From the IMG/VR virus record IMGVR_UViG_3300042391_001453, positions 1-50,031 of that record: DNA of 50,031 nucleotides. One strand, 5' to 3'. This stretch comes from a virus. Under the pieces are notes generated by a model. It had not been told where the DNA came from. It was given only the letters and a program-made list of their open reading frames with translations, and made no database searches. The translations under genes were made by a program, and so were the position numbers. How positions within the stretch are numbered: the stretch's first letter is position 1; each line of letters opens with the position of its first letter. Below are positions 1-9,828 of the stretch, piece after piece.

Positions 1-1
1 C

Positions 2-421
2 TTTAGAGGTAGCCCTCCCCCGTTGGTGTTCTTACAAGGTTATGGCGATTTTCAATTCAATCTAAACCCCTGTGTGGTACAAATGTTTGATTATAGCTTG
101 CCAGCCGATGTAGATTACATTCGTGCTGGCGCACCTAACATTGATGGTACAAATCTACTGCAACGCCGAGACCGACAGACTACTACTGTCAGTGGCGGTA
201 ATCCATCCAACAGCAGAATGTCTGCTGCAGGTTTGGCACCAGGCGGAGTACGTCCTCCCCCACCGCCGGTAAATTTAGGACGAGCGCAACCCACTTATGT
301 TCCAACTAAAATGGATATAAAAATTACACTATTGCCAATGCAGACACGTTCACAAGTTAGTCGACAGTTTAGTATGGAAAATTTTGCCAATGGTTCATTG
401 GTTCAGAGAGGTTTTTGGTAA
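2..421 (+). CDS. Baseplate tail-tube protein (gp48/gp54-like), C-terminal fragment
   Basis: The reading frame is open to the left edge of the window, so this is the end of a longer gene rather than a 132-residue protein starting at the TTG at 23. The C-terminus contains a segment (ITLLPMQTRSQVSRQFSM) followed by FANGSLVQRGFW. This kind of ending is known from the tail-tube cap and initiator proteins of T4-like phages, which sit on the baseplate and nucleate the tail tube. A proline-rich stretch (RPPPPP) lies mid-fragment. The gene is followed immediately by a gp53-like gene, as expected for a baseplate cluster. It could be gp48 or gp54; the fragment is too short to decide. Confidence 0.6.
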   Translation, partial: FRGSPPPLVFLQGYGDFQFNLNPCVVQMFDYSLPADVDYIRAGAPNIDGTNLLQRRDRQTTTVSGGNPSNSRMSAAGLAPGGVRPPPPPVNLGRAQPTYVPTKMDIKITLLPMQTRSQVSRQFSMENFANGSLVQRGFW

Positions 422-721
422 ATGGCCACTTACAACACAACTAGTCCGTATTTCTTAACAAACTACGTGCAGTTTTACTTGGATGTCATGACTGATCGTC
501 CTCTACCCAAGGAGCAAGATGATACATTGTTTGAAATAACACAAACTTATCAATATAGACCTGATCTACTGGCCTATGACTTGTATAAAGAATCCGGTTT
601 ATGGTGGGTATTTTATCAGCGTAATCCCAATACCTTAACTGCTCCTCCCTGGGACTTTGAAGCAGGACGTTCGATTTATCTTCCAAAAATAACAACCCTA
701 CAAACAATACTAGGATTCTAG
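422..721 (+). CDS. 53: Baseplate wedge protein gp53-like
   Basis: This 99-residue protein has the compact gp53-type core: YRPDLLAYDLYKESGLWWVF followed by QRNPN and a terminal SIYLPK segment. In T4, gp53 is a baseplate wedge subunit that joins neighbouring wedges. The protein is much shorter than T4 gp53 and consists almost only of the conserved domain, as is usual in marine T4-like phages. It starts directly after the stop codon of the upstream tail-tube gene and is followed four bases later by the putative hub gene, indicating a single transcript. Confidence 0.8.
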   Translation: MATYNTTSPYFLTNYVQFYLDVMTDRPLPKEQDDTLFEITQTYQYRPDLLAYDLYKESGLWWVFYQRNPNTLTAPPWDFEAGRSIYLPKITTLQTILGF

Positions 722-725
722 CACA

Positions 726-3503
726 ATGGCTAATTCCCTACCAGTACCGTTTGTGCCCAATATTAACGTAGGCACCAACGCAGCAACAAGAAATCCTGCT
801 AATTCAGCCAAAGACGACAACACTGTTCAGTCCCAGGTATCTCGCGCGGTTCGCGACAGCAACTTAGAAAGAATCATTCCACAAGACAACATTTTATCTC
901 AGTATGCATCTTATACCTATAACATCAGCATTTACATAATGTCTCCTGATGATTATAATCAAATAGTACGTACCAAGAAATTCAAAATTCCCGGGTCTCA
1001 ATTATTGATCAGCAGCGGCGGAGCACCTAATACTTCTCCAGATGGTACCGGTCCTGCAGGAGGAAATGTTGGAGTTACCGGAGTGACTTCGCAGACGCAG
1101 GCTGATGCTTCCGCCGGACGTAACCAATTTTTTCCATTGGATTTTTATATTAACGACGTAAAATTAACAACCATGCAACCCGGTAAAGGGACTAGAAGTC
1201 CGCATTCCAACACAACACTTAATTTTAAAATTATTGAACCCAATGGGATTACGTTTTTAGATAACTTGTATGCTGCAACACAGGCTTACATAGGAAAAAA
1301 ACAAAACTACGCTTCGCAAAATTTTTTGATGTTGATTAAATTTTACGGTTACGACGAAACTGGTAAAATGGTACTGGCACAAGGACTTGAAACCGCTGCT
1401 GGAAGCAGCGCCACGGTCGAACGGTGGATTCCTTTTCAGTTTACTGGAATAAAGTTTCGTATTGCCAATAAATTAACCGAATACGAATGTTCTGCACAGT
1501 GCGTAGCTAATACTATTGCAACCGGCCAGATGCGCGGAATTATTCCCTACAACCTGGAAGTAAATGCACCAACTTTGCGAGACGTTCTGCGCGGCGATGC
1601 CGGTTATAAAACCGAAGCTCCGGTAGCTGGCCCAGCAACACCAAAAGCACCACCCAAAGCCACAACAGCACCGCAGCCAACTATTGTGTCGGGATTGGTC
1701 CAGGCCTTAAATCAGTACCAAGAAAAATTAATAGGTGCATCTTCTGATGCTGTTGGAGAACCCCCGTTTACTGTAGCCGATGTTTACGATATTATATTTA
1801 CAGATTCTGCAATCGAAAATGCTTCCCTCTTGCCGCCAGGCGGTGCTCCGCAATCTCAAGGCGCAACCTTGCAACCAACAACAGCCAATCAACAGGTTAA
1901 CGGTGCAGTACAAACTGGTGCTGCTAATTCCAAGACTGTTAGTGCCACAGCTGGTACTAGTATAATTCAATTCTTAGATCAGACTATACGCAACAGCAAG
2001 TACATATATGATCAGCAGCTAAAACTTGTCACTGTCGACGGCACCGAAGTCGAAACAGACGTAGTAGATACTGGACAAGGTATAAACTGGTATCGAATTG
2101 GCCTTAAAACAGAACCTATAAAATACGATCCCAAGCGAAGAGATTATGCTTATAAGATCACTTACATTGTGAGTCCTTATCAAGTGAACGAAGTTAAAGG
2201 TCCTTATTTTCCTACTACAAAGTTTAAAGGAACACATAAAAAATATCTGTACTGGTACACAGGTCTCAATTCTGAAGTGCTAAGTTATGAACAAGATTTT
2301 AATTATCTTTATTACCTTGTAATTAACAGCGGCCAGTCGCTGCCGTCGTTGTCACTGGATTTTCGTGAGGACGCCAAACGTGCTTATCAAACTACCAGTA
2401 ACGAAAGCAGCCAAGGTCTGCCAGGAAAAACCAATGATGCTGGTGCCAATGCAGCAGATCAATTGTATAGCCCTAGTGACTTGGCTAGAGCCAAGTTATC
2501 AATATTGGGTGACCCAGCATGGATACACCAAAATGAACTGTGGTTTGGTGCCACCGATGTAGCAGATGCGCAAGCTCCTTTTTTCCCCGACGGAACTATC
2601 AATACCGAAATACAAGAACCATTGTTTGAAATAGGTTTCAACAAGCCAGTGGATTATAATTTACAATCTGGGCGCATGGAAGTCAGCAGTGCTTATCTTG
2701 GAGCCAACAGATATGTCACTGGGGATGGCGGTAACGGGCTGGCAAGTCAAAGCTACATTTATCGTGCAATCAGTGTGGTCAGTACATTTGCCAACGGTAG
2801 ATTTACACAGGATCTCGAAGGAGTACTAGTAACTTTCCCCCGCAGTGCAATCAAAGCCAACGATGATGTTGATGCACAATATGTTGAAACTGAAAAAGAA
2901 ACTGAAAGATTATTGGCAAATCTCGACAAAGCCAATGCTGCTCGAGGCCCTGCAAATATATTAACACAATCTACATCTGCACCAGGACAACCGTCATCTA
3001 CTACTACACCTCCGGCTGGACAAAATCCAGCTGCTCCGGCCCCTGTAGCTCCAGCCGGAGCTCCTACCAGCAGTGGACAGCCAGTGGGTACAGCAGCAGC
3101 CGCTAACAATACTAATGCTCAGTCTGGTGGAACTCGGGTAACGACTAACCTAACAGCACAGTTTAGCGAAGCAACATTTCGTGAACGAGATCCTGCAGGA
3201 GCCGCTGCATTCCGTCAAGCACAACAAGCCAGGGAACAAGAACTTGTTGTGTCTGAAACAGCTAAACTAACAGCACAAGCTAATCAAAATAACAATGGCT
3301 CAATATCACCACGCCAGCGAGAGTTGATAGCACAACAAGCACTGACTACAGCTCAACAGCAAAGTCGCATTGAAACTATACAACAATTTGCTCCGCAGAT
3401 TGAAGCAGCCGGCGCTGGCTCTGTTGTCAGCACTACAAGTCCAGCAGCACAACAAGGCGCCGCAGTACCTCGGGCACCACAAATTGTTAGTAGGGAACCA
3501 TAA
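726..3503 (+). CDS. Putative baseplate hub protein (gp27 position), large
   Basis: This 925-residue protein lies between gp53-like and gp5-like genes, where a hub component is expected. No catalytic motif is visible. Residues about 55-290 form a beta-rich region with hydrophobic strand patterns (YTYNISIYIM, FPLDFYINDVKL). Residues about 410-560 form a second region with the aromatic stretch KKYLYWYTGLNSEVLSYEQ. Residues about 745-925 are low complexity, rich in Ala, Gln, Pro, Thr and Ser, and probably flexible or coiled. T4 gp27 has 391 residues, so this is far larger. The hub assignment rests on position and on resemblance to virion proteins of other marine T4-like phages, not on a clear motif. 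Its last base overlaps the first base of the next gene. Confidence 0.5.
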   Translation: MANSLPVPFVPNINVGTNAATRNPANSAKDDNTVQSQVSRAVRDSNLERIIPQDNILSQYASYTYNISIYIMSPDDYNQIVRTKKFKIPGSQLLISSGGAPNTSPDGTGPAGGNVGVTGVTSQTQADASAGRNQFFPLDFYINDVKLTTMQPGKGTRSPHSNTTLNFKIIEPNGITFLDNLYAATQAYIGKKQNYASQNFLMLIKFYGYDETGKMVLAQGLETAAGSSATVERWIPFQFTGIKFRIANKLTEYECSAQCVANTIATGQMRGIIPYNLEVNAPTLRDVLRGDAGYKTEAPVAGPATPKAPPKATTAPQPTIVSGLVQALNQYQEKLIGASSDAVGEPPFTVADVYDIIFTDSAIENASLLPPGGAPQSQGATLQPTTANQQVNGAVQTGAANSKTVSATAGTSIIQFLDQTIRNSKYIYDQQLKLVTVDGTEVETDVVDTGQGINWYRIGLKTEPIKYDPKRRDYAYKITYIVSPYQVNEVKGPYFPTTKFKGTHKKYLYWYTGLNSEVLSYEQDFNYLYYLVINSGQSLPSLSLDFREDAKRAYQTTSNESSQGLPGKTNDAGANAADQLYSPSDLARAKLSILGDPAWIHQNELWFGATDVADAQAPFFPDGTINTEIQEPLFEIGFNKPVDYNLQSGRMEVSSAYLGANRYVTGDGGNGLASQSYIYRAISVVSTFANGRFTQDLEGVLVTFPRSAIKANDDVDAQYVETEKETERLLANLDKANAARGPANILTQSTSAPGQPSSTTTPPAGQNPAAPAPVAPAGAPTSSGQPVGTAAAANNTNAQSGGTRVTTNLTAQFSEATFRERDPAGAAAFRQAQQAREQELVVSETAKLTAQANQNNNGSISPRQRELIAQQALTTAQQQSRIETIQQFAPQIEAAGAGSVVSTTSPAAQQGAAVPRAPQIVSREP

Positions 3504-5923
3504 TGGCAAATAATATTCAACGCAGTCGAGGTCGCGGCCAAGGTTATAAATTTGACCGAGGTGGCAATCCAGCAGAATTTGGTCCGTTTGTAGGGGAAGT
3601 TAAGAATAACGTTGACAGCAATAGATCTGGTAGATTGCAGGTCTATATCGAACAGTTCGGTGGCGAAGATCCCGATAATAAGAGTCTTTGGCGCACAGTC
3701 AGTTATGTACCGCCGTTTTACGGTTCTGTCATGCAGTCGGGCACAGATACCGGGACAGGTGATTATGTCGGCAATCCACAAAGCTACGGCATGTGGTTTA
3801 CTCCTCCTGACATTGGTACTTTGGTAATTTGTTTTTTTGTTGCTGGAGATCCCAACCAAGGATACTACATTGGTTGTATTCCGGATGCCAGTGTAAATCA
3901 CATGATTCCGGCTATTGGTGCCAGCAAGAATTTCGATCTCGGTGACAGCAAAGACAAAAGTTATTTTAGTAATGCCAAGCAGTTGCCGGTAACCGAAATC
4001 AATGTGGAAAACGAAGAGATTGATAAGAATCCTAGATTCTTTGATCAGAAGAAACCGGTACACTCGTATGTGGCTGGTATCATGCTGCAACAAGGCTTGA
4101 TCGACGACACTGTTCGCGGCCCAATTACCAGCAACAGTCAAAGAGAAAGCCCCAGCTCAGTGTATGGAATCAGCACGCCTGGACGCCCGGTATACCAGGC
4201 CGGATTAAATGAGAACAAAGAAAACATTGTTGACAAAACCAACAGTGATGCCAAACGTCTAGAAGATGTTAAAATCATCTCTCGTCGAGGTGGGCACAGC
4301 ATTGTCATGGACGACGGTGATCTCCAGGGCTTTGATAACTTAATTAGAATTCGTACCAGCAAAGGTCATCAGATTACCATGAGTGATGATGGCGACTGCT
4401 TTTACATTATACATGCCAACGGACAGAGTTGGATTGAACTAGGAACTGAAGGTACTGTAGATGTGTACTCTACCAATTCAGTTAACGTGAGAACCGAAGG
4501 AGAAATTAATTTACATGCCGACAAGAACATCAACATGTATGCCGGCGAAAGTATTAACATCAAGAGCAAAACAGTTAAAATCAACAGCGATAAAGACTTA
4601 GATGTTGCTGCAACTGGACAATTAAATCTTTATGGCAAGGCCGGCGCCGGCTTATCAAGCGAAGGGTCTTTAGGACTGAAAAGTGAAGGTGGCGGCTGGG
4701 ATGGTGGCGGCTCCTTGAACTTTAAAGGTGGTACTATCGATCTCAACGGCGGAAGCGGCCCAGGAAAGGTATCTAAGCCTACACTTATTGATGATTTAGA
4801 ATTACCTGATACTATATTTCAGGATCAAGTAGGATGGAAAGTAGAAGAAGGAAAATTAACCACAATCGTAACCAGAGCACCTACTCACGAACCATATCCG
4901 TATCATAACCGTGGAGTCGAAGCAAGAGTTTCACTTGACGAAGGCGGCAGCACTGTAGCCACGACCGCATCAGCAACACCTACCACTGCTGCATCAGTGG
5001 AACCGCCGTCTACTTCCACAACTGCAGTAGCAAAACTAGCAACCGAACCAGTTACTGTTCCGGTTAATCCTGCTCAGGTCTTAAAAGAAACTCCTGCTGT
5101 ATCTGGGATTGGGAATTTGTCAACTAAAGAAGTTACTGGGCTGATGAGCAGCGCAGCAGCCAGTGTGGGTCAAAGTTTTAATACATTCAGTGTGGATAAA
5201 GGTATTGGAAAATTTGGGCTAGCACCCATACAATTGGAACAACTGGGATTCCTTAAACCTGGTACAGTATCCAAGTATCTTGGCAATGCCAACAGTCTTA
5301 ATGCAGTTTTGACTAGCCCTGCAGTATGGACCGGTAAGAGCAACGTTACAAATATCAACGGTATTCTTGACAATGTTAACTTACAAGGACTCATACAACA
5401 GGATCTCATGAGACAAGGATATGTTCAATTGCAAAAAACTGGAGTACTCAAAGGACTTGAGCCAGTAAACACTGTAGCACCGTTGATTCAGTCGACGGTA
5501 AAATTTGGTCCTGGGGCAGTAACTCAGTGGGTCGGTGGTCAAGCCAATCAACAGATTGTAAATCAAATAAATGCACTGTCAAAAAATGCTCAACAGGCTA
5601 TTAGTGTGGTTACTACCAAGTTAGGACTAGGCAATTTTGGTGGAATTATTGCTGCCATTACAGGTGTTACACAAACTGTCAGCAGAAACGTAGTGAACTC
5701 TGCGGTGGTTAATGTTATTGATAATCCTAAGGTTCCTGCTCCGGAGTTTACACCCAAGGATAGAACCACAGTAATTGATATACGTGCCGAACAGCAGGAC
5801 GCAAGAGTTGCTGCGTATTTACAAGCTCGCAAAGAAGGCAAGTCAGAGGCAGAAGCACAAAATATATCAGCTGCTGTTGGCAACAATGTAGGTGCTGCTG
5901 CACTGAGTAGAGTAACAATATAA
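3503..5923 (+). CDS. 5: Baseplate hub spike protein gp5-like, no visible lysozyme domain
   Basis: The N-terminus (about residues 25-130) resembles the OB-fold of gp5/VgrG proteins, including FGPFVGEVKNNVDSNRSGRL and SLWRTVSYVPPFYG. Residues about 280-380 are a run of short beta repeats (INLHADKNINMYAGESINIK, then VKINSDKDLDVAATGQLNLY) like the triple-stranded beta-helix of the membrane-piercing spike. T4 gp5 carries a lysozyme domain between these parts; I see no lysozyme motif in the 130-280 linker. Instead there is a Thr/Ala/Pro-rich linker and a C-terminal extension of about 350 residues, including GIGKFGLAPIQLEQLGFLKP near residue 565. That extension resembles a domain seen in other marine phage tail proteins; its activity is unknown to me. 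The gene overlaps its upstream neighbour by one base. Confidence 0.8.
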   Translation: MANNIQRSRGRGQGYKFDRGGNPAEFGPFVGEVKNNVDSNRSGRLQVYIEQFGGEDPDNKSLWRTVSYVPPFYGSVMQSGTDTGTGDYVGNPQSYGMWFTPPDIGTLVICFFVAGDPNQGYYIGCIPDASVNHMIPAIGASKNFDLGDSKDKSYFSNAKQLPVTEINVENEEIDKNPRFFDQKKPVHSYVAGIMLQQGLIDDTVRGPITSNSQRESPSSVYGISTPGRPVYQAGLNENKENIVDKTNSDAKRLEDVKIISRRGGHSIVMDDGDLQGFDNLIRIRTSKGHQITMSDDGDCFYIIHANGQSWIELGTEGTVDVYSTNSVNVRTEGEINLHADKNINMYAGESINIKSKTVKINSDKDLDVAATGQLNLYGKAGAGLSSEGSLGLKSEGGGWDGGGSLNFKGGTIDLNGGSGPGKVSKPTLIDDLELPDTIFQDQVGWKVEEGKLTTIVTRAPTHEPYPYHNRGVEARVSLDEGGSTVATTASATPTTAASVEPPSTSTTAVAKLATEPVTVPVNPAQVLKETPAVSGIGNLSTKEVTGLMSSAAASVGQSFNTFSVDKGIGKFGLAPIQLEQLGFLKPGTVSKYLGNANSLNAVLTSPAVWTGKSNVTNINGILDNVNLQGLIQQDLMRQGYVQLQKTGVLKGLEPVNTVAPLIQSTVKFGPGAVTQWVGGQANQQIVNQINALSKNAQQAISVVTTKLGLGNFGGIIAAITGVTQTVSRNVVNSAVVNVIDNPKVPAPEFTPKDRTTVIDIRAEQQDARVAAYLQARKEGKSEAEAQNISAAVGNNVGAAALSRVTI

Positions 5924-5939
5924 CAAGGTTAAATATAGC

Positions 5940-6314
5940 ATGGCTACTTTCATTGGATTCAACACAATAAATCAAAATAAAAAATTCACTCTAGTGGATT
6001 TTGAATTAGTCAAACGAGATTTTCTTAACGCACTAAACATCAGACAAGGAGAAATGCCGGGATTGCCTGGGTACGGAACTACTCTCTGGAGCTTTATTTT
6101 TGAAAATCAGAGTCCAGAAATGGAAACTGCTCTTTTAAACGAAATTCAACGGGTAGCCACACAAGATCCCAGATTATATGTAGCCAATGCCGAGGTTTAT
6201 CCCCAAGACAACGGTCTACGCATAGAAATGACAATTCAAGTTGTGCCCAGCACTGAAGCACAGCGTCTTTCGTTATTTTTAGACCCTGAAACTCAAAGCG
6301 CCAACTTCATCTAA
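5940..6314 (+). CDS. 25: Baseplate wedge protein gp25-like
   Basis: This 124-residue protein matches the gp25/GPW family of baseplate wedge subunits, related to the sheath-initiator proteins of contractile injection systems. Diagnostic segments are IRQGEMPGLPGYGTTLWSFI near residues 36-55 and NEIQRVATQDPRLYVANAEV near residues 70-90. Its length is typical of the family (T4 gp25 has 132 residues). In T4 it contacts gp6 and gp53, and it lies here between gp5 and gp6 as in related phages. A modest AAGG ribosome site lies at 5925-5928, about 11 bases before the ATG. Confidence 0.9.
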   Translation: MATFIGFNTINQNKKFTLVDFELVKRDFLNALNIRQGEMPGLPGYGTTLWSFIFENQSPEMETALLNEIQRVATQDPRLYVANAEVYPQDNGLRIEMTIQVVPSTEAQRLSLFLDPETQSANFI

Positions 6315-6335
6315 AAGTACCATGATATTTCTGTC

Positions 6336-6343
6336 GATAAATA
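6336..6343 (+). promoter_or_regulatory. Late-promoter-like motif GATAAATA before gp6
   Basis: GATAAATA lies in the short gap between gp25 and gp6, ending 18 bases before the gp6 ATG. T4 late promoters use TATAAATA, and cyanophages use NATAAATA, as the only strong element. Similar octamers precede three other starts in this window. No -35 box is needed for this class of promoter. Confidence 0.5.
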
Positions 6344-6361
6344 CAAGAACAGCGAGACATT

Positions 6362-9300
6362 ATGGCCAAGACTACGAGACAAACAGCAATATTCGGAGTA
6401 GAAGACTGGAAGCGTCTATATCAGACCTATAGAGAGGCTGATTTCCAAAGTTACGACTTTGAAACCTTACGCAAGAGTTTTGTTGATTATCTACGTCTTT
6501 ACTATCCAGAAACTTTTAACGACTACATCGAAAGTTCTGAATTTATTGCTCTTCTGGATGTTATGGCATTTATGGGCCAGGCCTTGGCCTTCCGTAATGA
6601 TCTTAATGCACGTGAAAACTTCCTAGATACCGCAGAACGCCGAGACAGTGTTGTGCGCTTAGCCAACTTGGTGAGTTATACTCCCAAACGCAATCAAGCA
6701 GCGCAAGGATTTCTTAAAGTTTTTTCAGTAACAACAACCGAAGATATCACTGACTTTAACGGTATTAACTTGTCCAATGTCACGGTCAACTGGAATGATC
6801 CCACTAATCCCAACTGGCTCGAGCAATTTACTTACATTGTCAATGCAGCCATGGTCGACAGTCAAAAATTTGGTCGTCCTGGTAACAGTCAAGACATTTT
6901 AGGAGTAAGAACCGAAGAATATGCTTTAAATTTGGTACCAGGATTCCTGCCTATTGTGGGATATAACAGCATTGTTGATGGAGTCAGCATGCCTTTTGAA
7001 GCGGTCAGTAGCACCAGTCAGGGTCGTGATTATGTCTACGAACCGGCACCGCGCCCTAGTGGAATTTTTAATGTACTGTACCGCAATGATCAGTTGGGTT
7101 TCGGCAGCGACAACACTGGCTATTTCTTTTTATTCAAGCAAGGTATCTTGCAAAACCAGGACTTTAACTTAGCAGAAGCTATTCCAAATCGTACTGTCAA
7201 CATCAATATTGAAGGTGTTAACAACGAAGATTACTGGCTTTACAAATTAGACAATGTAGGCTCGATTGAAAGCGAATGGCTGTATCGTGAAAGCATCTAT
7301 GCTGCTGCAGTTGAACAGCTATCGCCAGAGCAGAGAAAAATTTATTCAATTACTAGCCGAGCCAACGATCAAATCACATTGACATTTGGCGACGGCGTAT
7401 TTGCCGAAGTACCGGTGGGAATATTTCGAAGTTATGTTCGAGCTTCTAACGGATTACAGTATATTATCAATCCTGAAGAAATGCAGAGTATTTTGATTCC
7501 AATCAGTTACATTAGTCGTGTGGGTCGATTAGAAACTATTACTTTTAACTGCGGTATTACTAACCCTGTCAGTAATGCACAGCCTCGCGAAACAATTGAA
7601 GAAATCAAGCAACGTGCGCCTGCTCGTTACTACACACAAAATAGAATGGTCAACGGCGAAGATTACAATAATTTTCCGTTCACTCAATACAACAACATTA
7701 TTAAAAGCAAAGCAGTGGCTCGCAGTGCCACAGGAACTAGTAGATACATTGATCTCAATGACGTTACTGGCAAGTATTCTTCCACTAACATTTTTAGCAG
7801 TGACGGCGTTTTATACAGAGAAAATCTCTTGCCTAGTTTTGAATTTGACTGGGTAAATCGCAATGACATTGTTGACGTCATTACTAATTCTATTGAGCCG
7901 TTGTTGAGCAGCCGCAGTATGTTGCAGTTCTATTATGCCAATTTTAACCGTCCAAGTCTGCAGATTTTAAATTTGGCATGGCAGCAGAGTACAACACTGG
8001 TCAACGAGACCACTGGATATTTTTATAATACTCTCAATCAAGCTCCGCAGCCCATTGGCGTCTATGCCAGCAACAATGCCAAGTACATCGAGCGAGGTGC
8101 ATTAATTAAATTTGTTCCGCCAGCTGGTTACTTTTTTGACGCCAACAATCGTTTGGTGGCCGGGATTCCTGTCAGAGCCGACGAAAGACTAGAACTTTGG
8201 GCAACAGTTTCGGCAGTGGTTTTAGATGGAACTAATTTGGGTGTCGGCAATCTCGATAACGGCACCGGCCCTGTAGTGCTTAATACTTTTGTCCCCACTG
8301 GAGCCCTTGCATTGCAAGTGATACCTAAGTTTGTAGATGATTTGCCATCTACACTTGAACAAAGTATGTTACAGCAGGTTGAATTGTTTAGAGATTTCGG
8401 CCTAGGGTACGACAACAACGACAGCACGTGGTATATCATAACCAGCACTAATCTTGCCAACGATGCACCGTTTAGTCTAGCAAATGCACAAAACACTCAG
8501 GGTATTAATCTTGACGCTTCCTGGTTGATACAATTTGTCACAGACGGAGAAAGTTATACTGTGGTTTCTCGGGGTCTTGATTATATTTTTGCCAGCGTTA
8601 TTGAAACTAGATTTTTCTTTGACGGGAGTGAAAAAGTTTATGACAGTCGTACTGGTAAAGTAATCAGCGACTTTGTGAGAGTATTAAAGACGAATGCTCG
8701 TCCTGACAGCAACGAACCGTTGCCGGGTGACATAACTATGGAAATTATTGCACAGCCTGTACAAAGCGACGGTTATGTTGACGATTATCAAGTGGTGGTT
8801 AGTTACAGAGATTCTGACAGTGACGGAGTTGCTGATAATCCAGATTTCTTTGACGAAATAGTTGCGCCCACAGTTAATCCTACAACAAAATATGTGTTCT
8901 TGCAATTGACAACAGATTTTGATGACACTGAAACTTATCTTCCTGTAGCAGCTGGGATAATAAATGCTTCATATCCAACTAAAGATTCTATTGAATTAGT
9001 TAAAAACGAATTTATCAACGGACAGTTGTTTTACACTTATCAGTCTCAAGAATTTTATGAGTTAGTGATATCCAATGTTAATGGATTAATACAGCGTGTG
9101 CTCAATCCAAGACTAGACTTTTTAAGTCGTGTAGGCCGACAGAGTTTATATTTTCAGTACCGACATAATAGTCCATTGACTAATGTAATTGATCCTGGCG
9201 CTACCAATATCATTGACTTGTACATAGTTAATCAAGAATACTATACTGCCTACCAGAACTATATCAAGGACTCAACTGGTACGGTGGCAGAACCTCTGCC

Positions 9301-9826
9301 ACCGTCGATCAGTCAGCTGAGTCTGGCTTATTCGGGACTCAATGATTATAAAATGATTTCTGACAATATGGTTCTCAACAGCGTGGTGTTTAAGCCTTTG
9401 TTTGGTGCCAAGGCAGCACCAGAACTGCGTGCAACTATCAAGGTAGTGCGTGCTCCAAAAACAACCGCTAGCATCAGTGAAATCAAGAGCCAGGTAATTG
9501 CCAACATCAACGACTATTTTACTATTGATAAATGGGATTTTGGTGATAATTTCTTTTTCTCAGAGCTGGCAGCATTTTTACATGAAAGACTGGGATCTAT
9601 TATCAGCAGTGTGGTACTGGTACCTCTGAACCCTTTAAAGAGTTTTGGTGATCTTTATGAAATACGTTCTGCACCTAATGAAATTTTTGTCAGTGCAGCA
9701 ACAGTTAATGATGTTGAAGTAATCGATGCTCTTACTCAAAGTGCAATACGTAGTCAGACTCCTGTATCGGGATTATATCCAGTCAGCAGTCTTGGCAGCA
9801 GTCTTAGTCAAACAGGCGAATATTAA
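6362..9826 (+). CDS. 6: Baseplate wedge protein gp6-like
   Basis: This 1154-residue protein has the conserved gp6 N-terminus: a segment reading YPETFNDYIESSEFIALLDV, then MAFMGQALAFRNDLNARENF and the NLVSYTPKRNQAA stretch, all within residues 45-115. In T4, gp6 dimers form the continuous inner ring of the baseplate wedges. A later region (about 345-470) carries the baseplate-J-like pattern TFGDGVFAEVPVG and the ETIEEIKQRAPARYYTQNR segment common in gp6/J proteins. It is nearly twice the length of T4 gp6 (660 residues), with an added region in the C-terminal half. It is followed two bases later by the giant tail gene. Confidence 0.85.
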   Translation: MAKTTRQTAIFGVEDWKRLYQTYREADFQSYDFETLRKSFVDYLRLYYPETFNDYIESSEFIALLDVMAFMGQALAFRNDLNARENFLDTAERRDSVVRLANLVSYTPKRNQAAQGFLKVFSVTTTEDITDFNGINLSNVTVNWNDPTNPNWLEQFTYIVNAAMVDSQKFGRPGNSQDILGVRTEEYALNLVPGFLPIVGYNSIVDGVSMPFEAVSSTSQGRDYVYEPAPRPSGIFNVLYRNDQLGFGSDNTGYFFLFKQGILQNQDFNLAEAIPNRTVNINIEGVNNEDYWLYKLDNVGSIESEWLYRESIYAAAVEQLSPEQRKIYSITSRANDQITLTFGDGVFAEVPVGIFRSYVRASNGLQYIINPEEMQSILIPISYISRVGRLETITFNCGITNPVSNAQPRETIEEIKQRAPARYYTQNRMVNGEDYNNFPFTQYNNIIKSKAVARSATGTSRYIDLNDVTGKYSSTNIFSSDGVLYRENLLPSFEFDWVNRNDIVDVITNSIEPLLSSRSMLQFYYANFNRPSLQILNLAWQQSTTLVNETTGYFYNTLNQAPQPIGVYASNNAKYIERGALIKFVPPAGYFFDANNRLVAGIPVRADERLELWATVSAVVLDGTNLGVGNLDNGTGPVVLNTFVPTGALALQVIPKFVDDLPSTLEQSMLQQVELFRDFGLGYDNNDSTWYIITSTNLANDAPFSLANAQNTQGINLDASWLIQFVTDGESYTVVSRGLDYIFASVIETRFFFDGSEKVYDSRTGKVISDFVRVLKTNARPDSNEPLPGDITMEIIAQPVQSDGYVDDYQVVVSYRDSDSDGVADNPDFFDEIVAPTVNPTTKYVFLQLTTDFDDTETYLPVAAGIINASYPTKDSIELVKNEFINGQLFYTYQSQEFYELVISNVNGLIQRVLNPRLDFLSRVGRQSLYFQYRHNSPLTNVIDPGATNIIDLYIVNQEYYTAYQNYIKDSTGTVAEPLPPSISQLSLAYSGLNDYKMISDNMVLNSVVFKPLFGAKAAPELRATIKVVRAPKTTASISEIKSQVIANINDYFTIDKWDFGDNFFFSELAAFLHERLGSIISSVVLVPLNPLKSFGDLYEIRSAPNEIFVSAATVNDVEVIDALTQSAIRSQTPVSGLYPVSSLGSSLSQTGEY

Positions 9827-9828
9827 TA

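Noticed and set aside
2759-3109. 116-codon minus-strand frame in the hub-like gene
   Set aside because: It arises from the low-complexity Ala/Pro/Gln-rich coding stretch on the plus strand and is a composition effect.
3353-4141. Long minus-strand open frame of 262 codons inside gp5
   Set aside because: It lies opposite gp5, which has clear family motifs; the translated sequence has no recognisable pattern and there are no supporting signals.
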